From positions 248,001 to 312,000 of the forward strand of contig NZ_JODM01000001.1 in the NCBI RefSeq assembly GCF_000717995.1: DNA of 64,000 bases. Reading direction: 5' to 3'. Numbering within the stretch: position 1 is the stretch's first letter; the number at the start of each line of letters is the position of its first letter. Of the stretch, positions 26,030 through 35,748 are shown one piece after another. Below the pieces are notes generated by a model. The model was not told where the DNA came from, searched no databases, and was given only the letters and a program-made list of their open reading frames with translations. A program made the translations under genes and the position numbers. The stretch comes from Streptomyces violaceorubidus. Its GTDB lineage: Bacteria; Actinomycetota; Actinomycetes; Streptomycetales; Streptomycetaceae.

Positions 26030-26674
26030 ATGGCTAAGCAGATCAAGGGCATCCTGGGCGAGAAGCTCGGCATGACGCAGGTGTGGGACGCGAACAACCG
26101 TGTTGTTCCGGTCACCGTCGTCAAGGCCGGCCCCAATGTCGTCACCCAGGTCCGCACGAACGACGTCGACGGCTACGAGTCCGTCCAGATCGCGTTCGGC
26201 GAGATCGACCCGCGCAAGGTGAACAAGCCCCTCAAGGGCCACTTCGCCAAGGCCGACGTCACCCCCCGTCGCCACCTCGTCGAGATCCGTACGGCCGACG
26301 CCGCCGAGTACACCCTCGGTCAGGAAGTCACCGCCGAGGTCTTCGAGGCCGGCGTGAAGGTCGACGTCACCGGCAAGAGCAAGGGCAAGGGCTTCGCCGG
26401 TGTCATGAAGCGTCACAACTTCCGTGGCCTCGGCGCCGGACACGGCACCCAGCGCAAGCACCGCGCTCCCGGCTCCATCGGCGGATGTGCCACCCCGGGC
26501 CGCGTGTTCAAGGGCATGCGCATGGCCGGCCGCATGGGCAACGAGCGGGTCACCACCCAGAACCTGACCGTCCACGCCGTTGACGCGGAGAAGGGTCTGC
26601 TGCTCATCAAGGGCGCGGTTCCCGGTCCGAACGGCGGCCTCGTCCTGGTCCGCACCGCGGCCAAGGGGGCCTGA
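26030..26674 (+). CDS. rplC: 50S ribosomal protein L3
   Basis: 214-aa uL3, which binds 23S rRNA domain VI near the peptidyl-transferase centre. The N-terminus reads [18 protein letters not shown], and the extended loop region [20 protein letters not shown] with [20 protein letters not shown] and the MGNERVT block is present. Length is usual for actinobacteria. Eight bases separate it from rplD. Confidence 0.98.
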   Translation: MAKQIKGILGEKLGMTQVWDANNRVVPVTVVKAGPNVVTQVRTNDVDGYESVQIAFGEIDPRKVNKPLKGHFAKADVTPRRHLVEIRTADAAEYTLGQEVTAEVFEAGVKVDVTGKSKGKGFAGVMKRHNFRGLGAGHGTQRKHRAPGSIGGCATPGRVFKGMRMAGRMGNERVTTQNLTVHAVDAEKGLLLIKGAVPGPNGGLVLVRTAAKGA

Positions 26675-26682
26675 GGTAACCG

Positions 26683-27342
26683 ATGAGCACTGTTGACATC
26701 CTTTCGCCTGCCGGCGAGAAGACCGGAAGCGTCGAACTCCCCGCGGAGATCTTCGGCGTGGAGAAGATCAGCATCCCGCTGATCCACCAGGTCGTCGTCG
26801 CGCAGAACGCCGCTGCCCGTCAGGGCACGCACAAGACCAAGCGTCGCGGCGAGGTCCGTGGTGGCGGCAAGAAGCCGTACCGCCAGAAGGGCACCGGCCG
26901 CGCCCGCCAGGGTTCGACCCGTGCGCCGCAGTTCGCCGGCGGTGGCGTCGTCCACGGCCCCGTGCCGCGTGACTACTCGCAGCGGACGCCCAAGAAGATG
27001 AAGGCCGCGGCCCTGCGCCACGCCCTCACCGACCGGGCCCGCCACAACCGCATCCACGTCGTCACCGGCGTCATCGAGGGCGAGACCCCGTCCACGAAGG
27101 CCGCCCGGACGCTGTTCGGCAAGATCTCGGAGCGCAAGAACCTGCTCCTGGTCGTCGACCGCGCCGACGAGGCCGCGTGGCTGTCCGCCCGCAACCTGCC
27201 CCAGATCCACATCCTGGAGCCGGGCCAGCTGAACACGTACGACGTTCTCGTCTCGGACGACGTGGTCTTCACCCAGGCCGCTTTCGAGTCCTTCGTGTCT
27301 GGCCCCGACAAGGCCATTGACACCGAAGGGAGCGAAGCCTGA
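26683..27342 (+). CDS. rplD: 50S ribosomal protein L4
   Basis: 219-aa uL4, a 23S rRNA-binding protein whose loop lines the exit tunnel ([35 protein letters not shown] is the loop). In E. coli L4 also represses the S10 operon; whether the long leader here serves the same purpose is not known. Its TGA overlaps the rplW ATG by one base (TGATG), indicating coupled translation. Confidence 0.98.
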   Translation: MSTVDILSPAGEKTGSVELPAEIFGVEKISIPLIHQVVVAQNAAARQGTHKTKRRGEVRGGGKKPYRQKGTGRARQGSTRAPQFAGGGVVHGPVPRDYSQRTPKKMKAAALRHALTDRARHNRIHVVTGVIEGETPSTKAARTLFGKISERKNLLLVVDRADEAAWLSARNLPQIHILEPGQLNTYDVLVSDDVVFTQAAFESFVSGPDKAIDTEGSEA

Positions 27343-27761
27343 TGGCTACGCGTCACCCGAGCATCGCCTCCAAGGCGGCCAAGGCCGCCAAGGCCGCGCG
27401 CGTCGCCAAGGCGCGCCGCCACGAGGCCGAGGGCAAGAACACCGTCGTCACCCCGGCCAGCAAGGCGTTCACGGACCCCCGTGACGTGCTGCTGAAGCCG
27501 GTCGTGTCCGAGAAGAGCTACGCGCTCCTCGACGAGAACAAGTACACGTTCATCGTCGCGCCGGGCTCCAACAAGACCCAGATCAAGGAGGCCGTCCAGG
27601 CGGTCTTCTCGGTCAAGGTCACCGGGGTCAACACGATCAACCGCCAGGGCAAGCGGAAGCGGACCCGCACGGGCTTCGGCAAGCGTGCCGACAGCAAGCG
27701 CGCGATCGTGACCCTCGCCGAGGGCGACCGTATCGACATCTTCGGCGGTCCGACCTCCTGA
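27342..27761 (+). CDS. rplW: 50S ribosomal protein L23
   Basis: 139-aa uL23 at the tunnel exit, docking site for trigger factor and SRP. The conserved part starts near residue 45 ([20 protein letters not shown]) and continues with [20 protein letters not shown]. Compared with the ~100-aa bacterial norm there is a ~40-residue Ala/Lys/Arg-rich N-terminal extension ([20 protein letters not shown]). I recall similar extensions in other Streptomyces L23, so it is probably genuine. Confidence 0.97.
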   Translation: MATRHPSIASKAAKAAKAARVAKARRHEAEGKNTVVTPASKAFTDPRDVLLKPVVSEKSYALLDENKYTFIVAPGSNKTQIKEAVQAVFSVKVTGVNTINRQGKRKRTRTGFGKRADSKRAIVTLAEGDRIDIFGGPTS

Positions 27762-27801
27762 CGGAGGTCCGGATCGTCCGGAATCGGACGAGGACTGAGA
27801 A

Positions 27802-28638
27802 ATGGGAATCCGCAAGTACAAGCCGACGACGCCGGGCCGCCGTGGCTCCTCCGTCGCCGACTTCGTCGAGGTCACGCGGTCCACGCCGGAGAAGTCGCTG
27901 GTCCGCCCGCTGCACAGCAAGGGCGGCCGTAACAACGCCGGTCGTGTGACCGTTCGCCACCAGGGTGGCGGACACAAGCGCGCCTACCGTGTCATCGACT
28001 TCCGTCGGCACGACAAGGACGGCGTGCCGGCGAAGGTCGCGCACATCGAGTACGACCCCAACCGCACCGCGCGCATCGCGCTGCTGCACTACGCCGACGG
28101 CGAGAAGCGCTACATCCTCGCCCCGCGCAACCTGCAGCAGGGCGACCGCGTCGAGAACGGTCCCGGGGCCGACATCAAGCCGGGCAACAACCTGGCGCTC
28201 CGCAACATCCCGGTCGGTACCACGATCCACGCGATCGAGCTCCGTCCCGGTGGCGGTGCCAAGTTCGCCCGCTCCGCCGGTGCCTCCGTGCAGCTGCTCG
28301 CGAAGGAGGGCTCGATGGCCCACCTGCGCATGCCGTCCGGTGAGATCCGCCTGGTCGACCAGCGCTGCCGCGCCACGGTCGGCGAGGTCGGCAACGCCGA
28401 GCAGAGCAACATCAACTGGGGCAAGGCGGGCCGCAAGCGGTGGCTGGGCGTTCGCCCGAGCGTCCGTGGTGTGGTCATGAACCCGGTGGACCACCCGCAC
28501 GGTGGTGGTGAGGGCCGGACCTCCGGTGGTCGTCACCCCGTGTCCCCGTGGGGCAAGAAGGAAGGCCGTACTCGTTCGCCCAAGAAGGCGTCGAACAAGT
28601 ACATCGTCCGCCGCCGCAAGACGAACAAGAAGCGCTAA
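27802..28638 (+). CDS. rplB: 50S ribosomal protein L2
   Basis: 278-aa uL2, needed for subunit association and peptidyl transfer. Recognisable are [20 protein letters not shown] at the start, [20 protein letters not shown], and the C-terminal [20 protein letters not shown] loop, which carries the conserved His. Full family length. A 40-bp gap separates it from rplW and 12 bp from rpsS. Confidence 0.99.
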   Translation: MGIRKYKPTTPGRRGSSVADFVEVTRSTPEKSLVRPLHSKGGRNNAGRVTVRHQGGGHKRAYRVIDFRRHDKDGVPAKVAHIEYDPNRTARIALLHYADGEKRYILAPRNLQQGDRVENGPGADIKPGNNLALRNIPVGTTIHAIELRPGGGAKFARSAGASVQLLAKEGSMAHLRMPSGEIRLVDQRCRATVGEVGNAEQSNINWGKAGRKRWLGVRPSVRGVVMNPVDHPHGGGEGRTSGGRHPVSPWGKKEGRTRSPKKASNKYIVRRRKTNKKR

Positions 28639-28650
28639 GGACGGGTTGAG

Positions 28651-28932
28651 ATGCCTCGTAGCTTGAAGAAGGGACCCTTCGTCGACGACCACCTGATCAA
28701 GAAGGTGGACACGCAGAACGAAGCCGGTACCAAGAACGTCATCAAGACCTGGTCCCGTCGCTCGATGATCGTCCCGGCGATGCTCGGCCACACGATCGCG
28801 GTGCACAACGGCAAGACCCACATCCCGGTGTTTGTCACCGAGTCCATGGTCGGCCACAAGCTCGGCGAGTTCTCGCCGACGCGCACCTTCCGGGGTCACG
28901 TCAAGGACGACCGGAAGTCGAAGCGCCGCTAA
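28651..28932 (+). CDS. rpsS: 30S ribosomal protein S19
   Basis: 93-aa uS19 in the 30S head, contacting S13 and the A-site t[23 protein letters not shown] starts the protein; [20 protein letters not shown] and the [10 protein letters not shown] block are family hallmarks. Usual length. Confidence 0.99.
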   Translation: MPRSLKKGPFVDDHLIKKVDTQNEAGTKNVIKTWSRRSMIVPAMLGHTIAVHNGKTHIPVFVTESMVGHKLGEFSPTRTFRGHVKDDRKSKRR

Positions 28933-28974
28933 CAGCGGGGTGGAATGACCATGACAAACACTGAAGGGACAACC

Positions 28975-29322
28975 ATGGAAGCCAGGGCCCAGGCGCGGTA
29001 CATCCGCGTCACGCCCATGAAGGCCCGCCGCGTGGTGGACCTCATCCGTGGCATGGATGCCACGGAGGCTCAGGCGGTCCTGCGTTTCGCCCCGCAGGCC
29101 GCGAGCGTGCCGGTCGGCAAGGTGCTGGACAGCGCCATCGCCAACGCCGCGCACAACTACGACCACACCGACGCCGACAGCCTCTACATCTCCGAGGCGT
29201 ACGTCGACGAGGGCCCGACCCTGAAGCGGTTCCGGCCGCGTGCCCAGGGCCGCGCCTACCGGATCCGCAAGCGGACCAGCCACATCACCGTGGTCGTCAG
29301 CAGCAAGGAAGGAACCCGGTAA
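28975..29322 (+). CDS. rplV: 50S ribosomal protein L22
   Basis: 115-aa uL22, whose beta-hairpin lines the exit tunnel. [20 protein letters not shown] begins the conserved part; [20 protein letters not shown] is the hairpin region. The ATG at 28975 is preferred because GAAGGGA sits 5 nt upstream and this gives family length; an in-frame ATG at 28945 would add ten residues ([10 protein letters not shown]). Its TAA overlaps the rpsC ATG by one base. Confidence 0.96.
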   Translation: MEARAQARYIRVTPMKARRVVDLIRGMDATEAQAVLRFAPQAASVPVGKVLDSAIANAAHNYDHTDADSLYISEAYVDEGPTLKRFRPRAQGRAYRIRKRTSHITVVVSSKEGTR

Positions 29323-30155
29323 TGGGCCAGAAGGTAAACCCGCACGGGTTCCGGCTCGGTGTCACGACCGACTTCAAGTCGCGTTGGTACGCCGACAAGC
29401 TGTACAAGGACTACGTCAAGGAAGACGTCGCCATCCGTCGGATGCTGACGTCCGGCATGGAGCGCGCCGGCATCTCCAAGGTCGAGATCGAGCGCACCCG
29501 TGACCGCGTCCGCGTGGACATCCACACGGCTCGTCCGGGCATCGTCATCGGCCGCCGCGGTGCGGAGGCCGACAAGATCCGCGGTCAGCTCGAGAAGCTC
29601 ACGGGCAAGCAGGTCCAGCTGAACATCCTCGAGGTCAAGAGCCCCGAGACGGACGCTCAGCTGGTCGCCCAGGCCGTCGCCGAGCAGCTGTCCTCCCGCG
29701 TCTCCTTCCGTCGTGCCATGCGCAAGAGCATGCAGGGCACCATGAAGGCCGGCGCCAAGGGCATCAAGATCCAGTGTGGTGGCCGTCTCGGCGGCGCCGA
29801 GATGTCCCGCTCGGAGTTCTACCGCGAGGGCCGTGTGCCCCTGCACACGCTCCGCGCGAACGTGGACTACGGCTTCTTCGAGGCCAAGACGACCTTCGGC
29901 CGCATCGGTGTGAAGGTCTGGATCTACAAGGGCGACGTCAAGAACATCGCCGAGGTCCGCGCCGAGAACGCCGCCGCGCGTGCGGGCAACCGCCCGGCCC
30001 GCGGTGGCGGCAACGACCGCCCGGCCCGTGGTGGCCGCGGTGGCGAGCGTCGCGGGCGCAAGCCGCAGCAGCAGTCGGCTCCGGCCGCCGAGGCCCCCAA
30101 GGCCGAGGCGCCCGCCGCTGCCGCTCCGGCTGAGAGCACCGGAACGGAGGCCTGA
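29322..30155 (+). CDS. rpsC: 30S ribosomal protein S3
   Basis: 277-aa uS3 at the mRNA entry site with helicase role. The KH domain ([20 protein letters not shown]) and the C-terminal domain ([35 protein letters not shown]) are intact. After residue ~220 there is a long low-complexity tail: first Arg/Gly-rich ([19 protein letters not shown]), then Ala/Pro/Glu-rich, about 55 residues beyond E. coli S3. Tails of this sort are seen in actinobacterial S3. Confidence 0.98.
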   Translation: MGQKVNPHGFRLGVTTDFKSRWYADKLYKDYVKEDVAIRRMLTSGMERAGISKVEIERTRDRVRVDIHTARPGIVIGRRGAEADKIRGQLEKLTGKQVQLNILEVKSPETDAQLVAQAVAEQLSSRVSFRRAMRKSMQGTMKAGAKGIKIQCGGRLGGAEMSRSEFYREGRVPLHTLRANVDYGFFEAKTTFGRIGVKVWIYKGDVKNIAEVRAENAAARAGNRPARGGGNDRPARGGRGGERRGRKPQQQSAPAAEAPKAEAPAAAAPAESTGTEA

Positions 30156-30160
30156 CCGTC

Positions 30161-30580
30161 ATGCTGATCCCCCGTAGGGTCAAGCACCGCAAGCAGCACC
30201 ACCCGAAGCGCCGTGGTCAGGCCAAGGGCGGTACGACGGTCGCGTTCGGCGAGTACGGCATTCAGGCCCTCACGCCGGCGTACGTGACCAACCGCCAGAT
30301 CGAGGCGGCCCGTATCGCGATGACCCGCCACATCAAGCGTGGTGGCAAGGTCTGGATCAACATCTACCCGGACCGCCCGCTCACGAAGAAGCCGGCCGAA
30401 ACCCGCATGGGTTCCGGTAAGGGTTCTCCGGAGTGGTGGATCGCGAACGTGCACCCGGGTCGGGTCATGTTCGAGCTGTCCTACCCCAACGAGAAGATCG
30501 CCCGTGAGGCGCTGACTCGTGCGGCCCACAAGCTGCCGATGAAGTGCCGGATCGTCAAGCGCGAGGCAGGTGAAGCGTGA
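30161..30580 (+). CDS. rplP: 50S ribosomal protein L16
   Basis: 139-aa uL16 near the A site and peptidyl-transferase centre. [20 protein letters not shown] start, [20 protein letters not shown] with [16 protein letters not shown] as family signature. The stop TGA overlaps the rpmC ATG by one base (TGATG). Confidence 0.99.
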   Translation: MLIPRRVKHRKQHHPKRRGQAKGGTTVAFGEYGIQALTPAYVTNRQIEAARIAMTRHIKRGGKVWINIYPDRPLTKKPAETRMGSGKGSPEWWIANVHPGRVMFELSYPNEKIAREALTRAAHKLPMKCRIVKREAGEA

Positions 30581-30804
30581 TGTCGGCCGGTACCAAGGCG
30601 TCCGAGCTGCGCGAGCTGGGCAACGAGGAGCTTCTGGCGAAGCTCCGCGAGGCCAAGGAAGAGCTGTTCAACCTCCGCTTCCAGGCGGCCACGGGTCAGC
30701 TCGAGAACCACGGCCGTCTCAAGGCGGTCCGCAAGGACATCGCCCGTATCTACACCCTCATGCGTGAGCGTGAGCTCGGCATCGAGACGGTGGAGAACGC
30801 CTGA
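30580..30804 (+). CDS. rpmC: 50S ribosomal protein L29
   Basis: 74-aa uL29, a two-helix protein at the tunnel exit. ATG at 30580 overlaps the rplP stop; an in-frame GTG three bases upstream is the less likely alternative. [20 protein letters not shown] and [20 protein letters not shown] define the family. TGATG overlap with rpsQ downstream. Confidence 0.97.
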   Translation: MSAGTKASELRELGNEELLAKLREAKEELFNLRFQAATGQLENHGRLKAVRKDIARIYTLMRERELGIETVENA

Positions 30805-31091
30805 TGAGCGAGAGCAACGTGACTGAAGAGACGAAGGCCGCCCGCGGCTTCCGCAAGACCCGTGAGGGTCTGGTCGTCAGCGACAAGATGGACAAGACCG
30901 TCGTCGTCGCCGTCGAGGACCGCGTCAAGCACGCCCTGTACGGCAAGGTCATCCGCCGTACCGAGAAGCTGAAGGCGCACGACGAGCAGAACGCCGCGGG
31001 TGTCGGCGACCGCGTCCTCCTCATGGAGACCCGGCCGCTGTCCGCGACGAAGCGCTGGCGCGTCGTCGAGATCCTCGAGAAGGCCAAGTAA
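30804..31091 (+). CDS. rpsQ: 30S ribosomal protein S17
   Basis: 95-aa uS17, a primary 16S rRNA binder. [20 protein letters not shown] and the HPLY-like [20 protein letters not shown] blocks identify it. The N-terminus ([20 protein letters not shown]) is slightly longer than in E. coli. Last gene before a 107-bp intercistronic leader with two hairpins. Confidence 0.98.
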   Translation: MSESNVTEETKAARGFRKTREGLVVSDKMDKTVVVAVEDRVKHALYGKVIRRTEKLKAHDEQNAAGVGDRVLLMETRPLSATKRWRVVEILEKAK

Positions 31092-31098
31092 AAGATCT

Positions 31099-31169
31099 CC
31101 TGCGAGGCATTCCCCGCAGGACAGTTCCGCCAGGCTCCGGGAGCCGTTCACCCAGGTGATCGGCTCCCG
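31099..31169 (+). promoter_or_regulatory. Two hairpins in the rpsQ-rplN intercistronic leader
   Basis: A 7-bp stem TCCTGCG/CGCAGGA (31099-31105 and 31116-31122) is followed by a perfect 8-bp stem GGGAGCCG/CGGCTCCC (31140-31147 and 31162-31169), 29 nt before the rplN start. No poly-T follows. They may protect, attenuate or bind a ribosomal regulator at the start of the spc part of the operon. Confidence 0.5.
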
Positions 31170-31198
31170 GGGAACCGGCAGACATTCAGGAGATAGAC

Positions 31199-31567
31199 GT
31201 GATCCAGCAGGAGTCGCGACTGCGCGTCGCCGACAACACGGGTGCGAAGGAAATCCTCACCATCCGTGTGCTCGGTGGCTCCGGTCGCCGCTACGCGGGT
31301 ATCGGTGACGTCATCGTCGCCACCGTCAAGGACGCGATCCCCGGTGGCAACGTGAAGAAGGGTGACGTCGTCAAGGCGGTCATCGTTCGCACCGTCAAGG
31401 AGCGCCGCCGTCCGGACGGCTCGTACATCCGCTTCGACGAGAACGCCGCCGTCATTCTGAAGAACGACGGCGACCCTCGCGGCACCCGTATCTTCGGCCC
31501 GGTCGGCCGTGAGCTGCGCGAGAAGAAGTTCATGAAGATCATCTCCCTCGCGCCGGAGGTGCTGTGA
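31199..31567 (+). CDS. rplN: 50S ribosomal protein L14
   Basis: 122-aa uL14 at the subunit interface. GTG start preceded by [52 protein letters not shown] and [12 protein letters not shown] are family hallmarks. Its TGA overlaps a GTG that could also start rplX. Confidence 0.99.
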   Translation: MIQQESRLRVADNTGAKEILTIRVLGGSGRRYAGIGDVIVATVKDAIPGGNVKKGDVVKAVIVRTVKERRRPDGSYIRFDENAAVILKNDGDPRGTRIFGPVGRELREKKFMKIISLAPEVL

Positions 31568-31569
31568 GC

Positions 31570-31893
31570 ATGAAGATCAAGAAGGGCGACCTGGTCCAGG
31601 TCATCACCGGTAAGGACAAGGGCAAGCAGGGCAAGGTCATCGCGGCCTTCCCCCGCGAGGACCGCGTCCTGGTCGAGGGTGTCAACCGGGTCAAGAAGCA
31701 CACCAAGGCCGGTCCGACCGCTCGCGGTTCGCAGGCCGGCGGCATCGTGACCACCGAGGCCCCGATCCACGTCTCCAACGTCCAGTTGGTCGTGGAGAAG
31801 GACGGCAACAAGGTCGTCACGCGCGTCGGTTACCGCTTCGACGACGAGGGCAACAAGATCCGCGTTGCCAAGCGGACGGGTGAGGACATCTGA
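31570..31893 (+). CDS. rplX: 50S ribosomal protein L24
   Basis: 107-aa uL24, an early-assembly 23S rRNA binder with a KOW motif ([29 protein letters not shown]). The ATG at 31570 gives the usual length; a GTG at 31564 overlapping the rplN stop and better spaced from GGAGG would add two residues. TGATG junction with rplE. Confidence 0.96.
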   Translation: MKIKKGDLVQVITGKDKGKQGKVIAAFPREDRVLVEGVNRVKKHTKAGPTARGSQAGGIVTTEAPIHVSNVQLVVEKDGNKVVTRVGYRFDDEGNKIRVAKRTGEDI

Positions 31894-32450
31894 TGGCTAC
31901 CACCACCACTCCGCGTCTCAAGACGAAGTACCGCGAGGAGATCGCGGGCAAGCTGCGTGAGGAGTTCTCCTACGAGAACGTCATGCAGATCCCCGGCCTC
32001 GTGAAGATCGTGGTCAACATGGGTGTCGGCGACGCCGCCCGTGACTCGAAGCTGATCGAGGGCGCGATCCGCGACCTGACCACCATCACCGGTCAGAAGC
32101 CGGCCGTCACCAAGGCCCGCAAGTCCATCGCGCAGTTCAAGCTGCGTGAGGGTCAGCCGATCGGTGCCCACGTCACGCTCCGTGGCGACCGCATGTGGGA
32201 GTTCCTGGACCGCACCCTGTCGCTGGCGCTGCCGCGCATCCGCGACTTCCGTGGTCTGTCCCCCAAGCAGTTCGACGGCCGTGGCAACTACACCTTCGGT
32301 CTCACCGAGCAGGTCATGTTCCACGAGATCGACCAGGACAAGATCGACCGCACCCGGGGTATGGACATCACCGTGGTGACCACGGCGACCAACGACGCTG
32401 AGGGCCGCGCGCTCCTCCGTCACCTCGGCTTCCCCTTCAAGGAGGCGTGA
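31893..32450 (+). CDS. rplE: 50S ribosomal protein L5
   Basis: 185-aa uL5, the 5S rRNA and P-site tRNA contact protein. [60 protein letters not shown] and [20 protein letters not shown] are conserved. Start overlaps the rplX stop. Confidence 0.99.
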   Translation: MATTTTPRLKTKYREEIAGKLREEFSYENVMQIPGLVKIVVNMGVGDAARDSKLIEGAIRDLTTITGQKPAVTKARKSIAQFKLREGQPIGAHVTLRGDRMWEFLDRTLSLALPRIRDFRGLSPKQFDGRGNYTFGLTEQVMFHEIDQDKIDRTRGMDITVVTTATNDAEGRALLRHLGFPFKEA

Positions 32451-32455
32451 GCGAG

Positions 32456-32641
32456 ATGGCGAAGAAGGCTCTGATTGCCAAGGCTGCTCGCAAGCCCAAG
32501 TTCGGTGTCCGCGGCTACACGCGCTGCCAGCGCTGCGGCCGTCCGCACTCCGTCTACCGCAAGTTCGGCCTGTGCCGCGTGTGCCTTCGTGAGATGGCTC
32601 ACCGTGGCGAGCTGCCGGGCGTGACCAAGAGCTCCTGGTAA
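32456..32641 (+). CDS. rpsZ: 30S ribosomal protein S14, zinc-binding type (S14Z)
   Basis: 61-aa uS14 of the short zinc-dependent form, with CQRC and CRVC cysteine pairs ([20 protein letters not shown]). The ATG at 32456 after GGAGGCGTGAGCGAG gives exact family length. Streptomyces usually carry a zinc-free S14 paralogue elsewhere that replaces this one under zinc starvation (general knowledge). Confidence 0.97.
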   Translation: MAKKALIAKAARKPKFGVRGYTRCQRCGRPHSVYRKFGLCRVCLREMAHRGELPGVTKSSW

Positions 32642-32850
32642 TCCGGTAATCCCGGGTTATTCAGACTCTCGGTAAGCATCTGGGTCGGCAGAAGCCCGTC
32701 CGCGCATGCCGTAGGCTTGCGGGGTTGGGCGTCTGCCGCCCGTACGACTTACTACGCCGTAGGTCCACCGCGCCGCACCCGTCCCGTCTCGGATCGGGGA
32801 GAGGGATGGCGCACCAGGAAACCCCGGCGAGAGAGGCCGAAGGCCAATTC

Positions 32851-33249
32851 ATGACCATGACTGATCCGATCGCAGACATGCTTACGCGTCTGCGGAACGC
32901 GAACTCGGCGTACCACGACTCCGTGACGATGCCGGCGTCCAAGATCAAGTCTCACATCGCGGAGATCCTCCAGCAGGAGGGCTTCATCACGGGCTGGAAG
33001 ACCGAGGACGCCGAGGTCGGCAAGAACCTCGTCCTCGAGCTGAAGTTCGGCCCGAACCGTGAGCGCTCCATCGCGGGCATCAAGCGGATCTCCAAGCCCG
33101 GTCTCCGGGTGTACGCGAAGTCCACCAACCTGCCCAAGGTGCTGGGTGGCCTCGGCGTGGCGATCATCTCCACGTCCCACGGGCTCCTCACCGACAAGCA
33201 GGCCGGCAAGAAGGGCGTAGGCGGAGAAGTCCTCGCCTACGTCTGGTAA
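32851..33249 (+). CDS. rpsH: 30S ribosomal protein S8
   Basis: 132-aa uS8, a central 16S rRNA binder and, in E. coli, the repressor of the spc operon. [20 protein letters not shown] start and [25 protein letters not shown] end are typical. ATG at 32851 (GAAGG upstream) gives family length. An in-frame ATG at 32806 with its own GGGGAGAGGG would add 15 residues. A 209-bp gap to rpsZ contains TAGGCT (32711-32716), a possible internal promoter -10. Confidence 0.96.
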   Translation: MTMTDPIADMLTRLRNANSAYHDSVTMPASKIKSHIAEILQQEGFITGWKTEDAEVGKNLVLELKFGPNRERSIAGIKRISKPGLRVYAKSTNLPKVLGGLGVAIISTSHGLLTDKQAGKKGVGGEVLAYVW

Positions 33250-33273
33250 CGGAAGGGAACGGAGGAAACAGCT

Positions 33274-33813
33274 ATGTCGCGCATCGGCAAGCTCCCCATC
33301 GCGGTTCCCGCCGGCGTGGACGTCACCATCGACGGCCGTACGGTCTCGGTCAAGGGCCCGAAGGGCACGCTGACCCACACCGTCGTGGCACCGATCGACA
33401 TCGCCAAGGGTGAGGACGGCGTTCTGAACGTCACCCGCCCCAACGACGAGCGTCAGAGCAAGGCCCTGCACGGCCTGTCCCGCACGCTGGTGGCGAACAT
33501 GATCACCGGCGTGACCCAGGGTTACGTGAAGAAGCTCGAGATCAGCGGTGTCGGTTACCGCGTGCTCGCCAAGGGTTCGAACCTGGAGTTCTCCCTCGGC
33601 TACAGCCACCCGATCCTCGTCGAGGCCCCCGAGGGAATCACCTTCAAGGTGGAGAACCCGACCCACTTCTCGGTCGAGGGCATCGACAAGCAGAAGGTCG
33701 GCGAGGTTGCGGCCAACATCCGCAAGCTGCGCAAGCCCGACCCGTACAAGGCCAAGGGCGTCAAGTACGAGGGCGAAGTCATCCGCCGCAAGGTCGGAAA
33801 GGCGGGTAAGTAA
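33274..33813 (+). CDS. rplF: 50S ribosomal protein L6
   Basis: 179-aa uL6, two related alpha/beta domains near the factor-binding site. [20 protein letters not shown] start, the [20 protein letters not shown] segment and the [16 protein letters not shown] signature near the C-terminus. GGAGGAAACAGCT precedes the ATG. Confidence 0.99.
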   Translation: MSRIGKLPIAVPAGVDVTIDGRTVSVKGPKGTLTHTVVAPIDIAKGEDGVLNVTRPNDERQSKALHGLSRTLVANMITGVTQGYVKKLEISGVGYRVLAKGSNLEFSLGYSHPILVEAPEGITFKVENPTHFSVEGIDKQKVGEVAANIRKLRKPDPYKAKGVKYEGEVIRRKVGKAGK

Positions 33814-33816
33814 GCC

Positions 33817-34200
33817 ATGGCATACGGACAGAAGATCCTCAAGGGCGACGCCTACAAGCGCGCCGCGATCAAGCGCCGTCACATCCGGATCCGCAAGCGG
33901 ATCGCCGGTACGGCGGAGCGTCCCCGTCTGGTCGTTACCCGCTCGAACCGCCACATCGTGGCCCAGGTGATCGACGACATCAAGGGTCACACCCTGGCGT
34001 CGGCGTCCACCCTGGACACCTCGATCCGTGGCGGCGAGGCCGACAAGTCCGCGCAGGCCAAGCAGGTCGGCGCTCTGGTCGCCGAGCGCGCCAAGGCCGC
34101 CGGCGTCGAGGCTGTCGTGTTCGACCGTGGTGGCAACCAGTACGCCGGGCGCATCGCAGCCCTGGCGGACGCCGCCCGCGAAGCCGGACTGAAGTTCTGA
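33817..34200 (+). CDS. rplR: 50S ribosomal protein L18
   Basis: 127-aa uL18, 5S rRNA binder. [31 protein letters not shown] and [20 protein letters not shown] mark the family. Starts three bases after rplF. Confidence 0.98.
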   Translation: MAYGQKILKGDAYKRAAIKRRHIRIRKRIAGTAERPRLVVTRSNRHIVAQVIDDIKGHTLASASTLDTSIRGGEADKSAQAKQVGALVAERAKAAGVEAVVFDRGGNQYAGRIAALADAAREAGLKF

Positions 34201-34243
34201 GCCGGTTCCGTATCGCTAGCGGAAACAGAGAGAGGTAATTCCA

Positions 34244-34849
34244 ATGGCTGGACCCCAGCGCCGCGGCAGCGGTGCCGGTGGCGGCGAGCGGCGGGACCGG
34301 AAGGGCCGTGACGGTGGCGCAGGTGCCGCCGAGAAGACCGCTTACGTTGAGCGCGTCGTCGCGATCAACCGCGTCGCCAAGGTTGTGAAGGGTGGTCGTC
34401 GCTTCAGCTTCACCGCGCTGGTCGTGGTGGGCGACGGTGACGGCACCGTGGGTGTCGGATACGGCAAGGCCAAGGAGGTGCCGGCCGCCATCGCCAAGGG
34501 CGTTGAGGAGGCCAAGAAGCACTTCTTCAAGGTCCCCCGCATCCAGGGCACCATCCCGCACCCCATCCAGGGTGAGAAGGCTGCCGGCGTCGTGCTGCTC
34601 AAGCCCGCGTCCCCCGGTACCGGCGTGATCGCCGGTGGTCCGGTGCGCGCCGTGCTCGAGTGCGCCGGTATCCACGACGTGCTGTCGAAGTCGCTCGGCT
34701 CCGACAACCAGATCAACATCGTGCACGCGACCGTGGAGGCCCTCAAGGGCCTGCAGCGTCCCGAGGAGATCGCGGCCCGCCGTGGTCTGCCGCTCGAGGA
34801 CGTCGCCCCCGCGGCCCTTCTCCGTGCGCGTGCCGGGGCGGGTGCGTAA
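34244..34849 (+). CDS. rpsE: 30S ribosomal protein S5
   Basis: 201-aa uS5, fidelity protein at the back of the 30[41 protein letters not shown] and [20 protein letters not shown] are conserved. There is an extended N-terminus rich in Gly/Arg/Asp ([20 protein letters not shown]), longer than in E. coli but common in actinobacteria. Confidence 0.98.
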   Translation: MAGPQRRGSGAGGGERRDRKGRDGGAGAAEKTAYVERVVAINRVAKVVKGGRRFSFTALVVVGDGDGTVGVGYGKAKEVPAAIAKGVEEAKKHFFKVPRIQGTIPHPIQGEKAAGVVLLKPASPGTGVIAGGPVRAVLECAGIHDVLSKSLGSDNQINIVHATVEALKGLQRPEEIAARRGLPLEDVAPAALLRARAGAGA

Positions 34850-34851
34850 TC

Positions 34852-35034
34852 ATGGCGCAGCTCAAGATTACGCAGGTCAAGTCCTACATCGGCAGCAAGC
34901 AGAACCACCGTGACACCCTGCGTTCCCTTGGTCTCAAGGGGATCAACACGCAGGTCGTCAAGGAGGACCGCCCCGAGTTCCGCGGCATGGTGCACACCGT
35001 CCGCCACCTCGTGACGGTCGAGGAGGTCGACTGA
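34852..35034 (+). CDS. rpmD: 50S ribosomal protein L30
   Basis: 60-aa uL30, starting two bases after the rpsE stop. [20 protein letters not shown] then [20 protein letters not shown] and [15 protein letters not shown] make a complete family member. Ends two bases before rplO. Confidence 0.98.
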   Translation: MAQLKITQVKSYIGSKQNHRDTLRSLGLKGINTQVVKEDRPEFRGMVHTVRHLVTVEEVD

Positions 35035-35036
35035 TC

Positions 35037-35492
35037 ATGGCGGAGCAGAACCCGCTCAAGATCCACAACCTCCGTCCCGCCCCGGGCGCCAAGACCGCCA
35101 AGACCCGTGTCGGTCGTGGTGAGGCGTCGAAGGGTAAGACGGCCGGTCGTGGTACCAAGGGCACGAAGGCCCGTTACCAGGTTCCGGAGCGCTTCGAGGG
35201 TGGCCAGATGCCCCTCCACATGCGTCTTCCGAAGCTGAAGGGCTTCAAGAACCCGTTCAAGACCGAGTTCCAGGTCGTGAACCTCGACAAGCTGGCCGCG
35301 CTGTACCCCGAGGGTGGCGAGGTCACCGTCGAGGGCCTGGTGGCCAAGGGTGCCGTTCGCAAGAACAGCCTCGTCAAGGTGCTCGGCCAGGGCGAGATCT
35401 CCGTGGCGCTGCAGGTGACGGTCGACGCCGTCTCCGGCTCCGCCAAGGAGAAGATCACCGCCGCCGGCGGTACCGTCACCGAGCTCGTCTGA
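35037..35492 (+). CDS. rplO: 50S ribosomal protein L15
   Basis: 151-aa uL15, late-assembly 23S rRNA binder. [39 protein letters not shown] and [20 protein letters not shown] are hallmarks. Last ribosomal gene before secY; a strong hairpin follows. Confidence 0.99.
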   Translation: MAEQNPLKIHNLRPAPGAKTAKTRVGRGEASKGKTAGRGTKGTKARYQVPERFEGGQMPLHMRLPKLKGFKNPFKTEFQVVNLDKLAALYPEGGEVTVEGLVAKGAVRKNSLVKVLGQGEISVALQVTVDAVSGSAKEKITAAGGTVTELV

Positions 35493-35526
35493 ACCACTCA
35501 GGCGTGTCGATGACATGAGCGATCCC

Positions 35527-35562
35527 GACCGGGGATGCCCCACAAAAGGGGTATCCCCGGTT
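35527..35562 (+). terminator. Strong hairpin between rplO and secY (terminator or attenuator)
   Basis: CCGGGGATGCCCC (35529-35541), loop ACAAAA, GGGGTATCCCCGG (35548-35560), with one G-U type pair and one or two further pairs outside. No long T-run follows. It could reduce read-through from the ribosomal genes into secY-adk. Confidence 0.7.
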
Positions 35563-35748
35563 GGTCGTTCCAAGGGGAGTGCTCCCGCCGGTAAGGTGGC
35601 CTGCGCTGCCCTCTTTCACGGGTGCGTCACATGAGGCACTCTTGGCGGCGGTTCAGCGTTACTTCCTCAGCCGTCCACTTATCAGTCGTCAGTCGAACCT
35701 CAAGACCGTCACCCTTGACGCAGTAGCGCGGGGGTCGCAGGAGGCACC

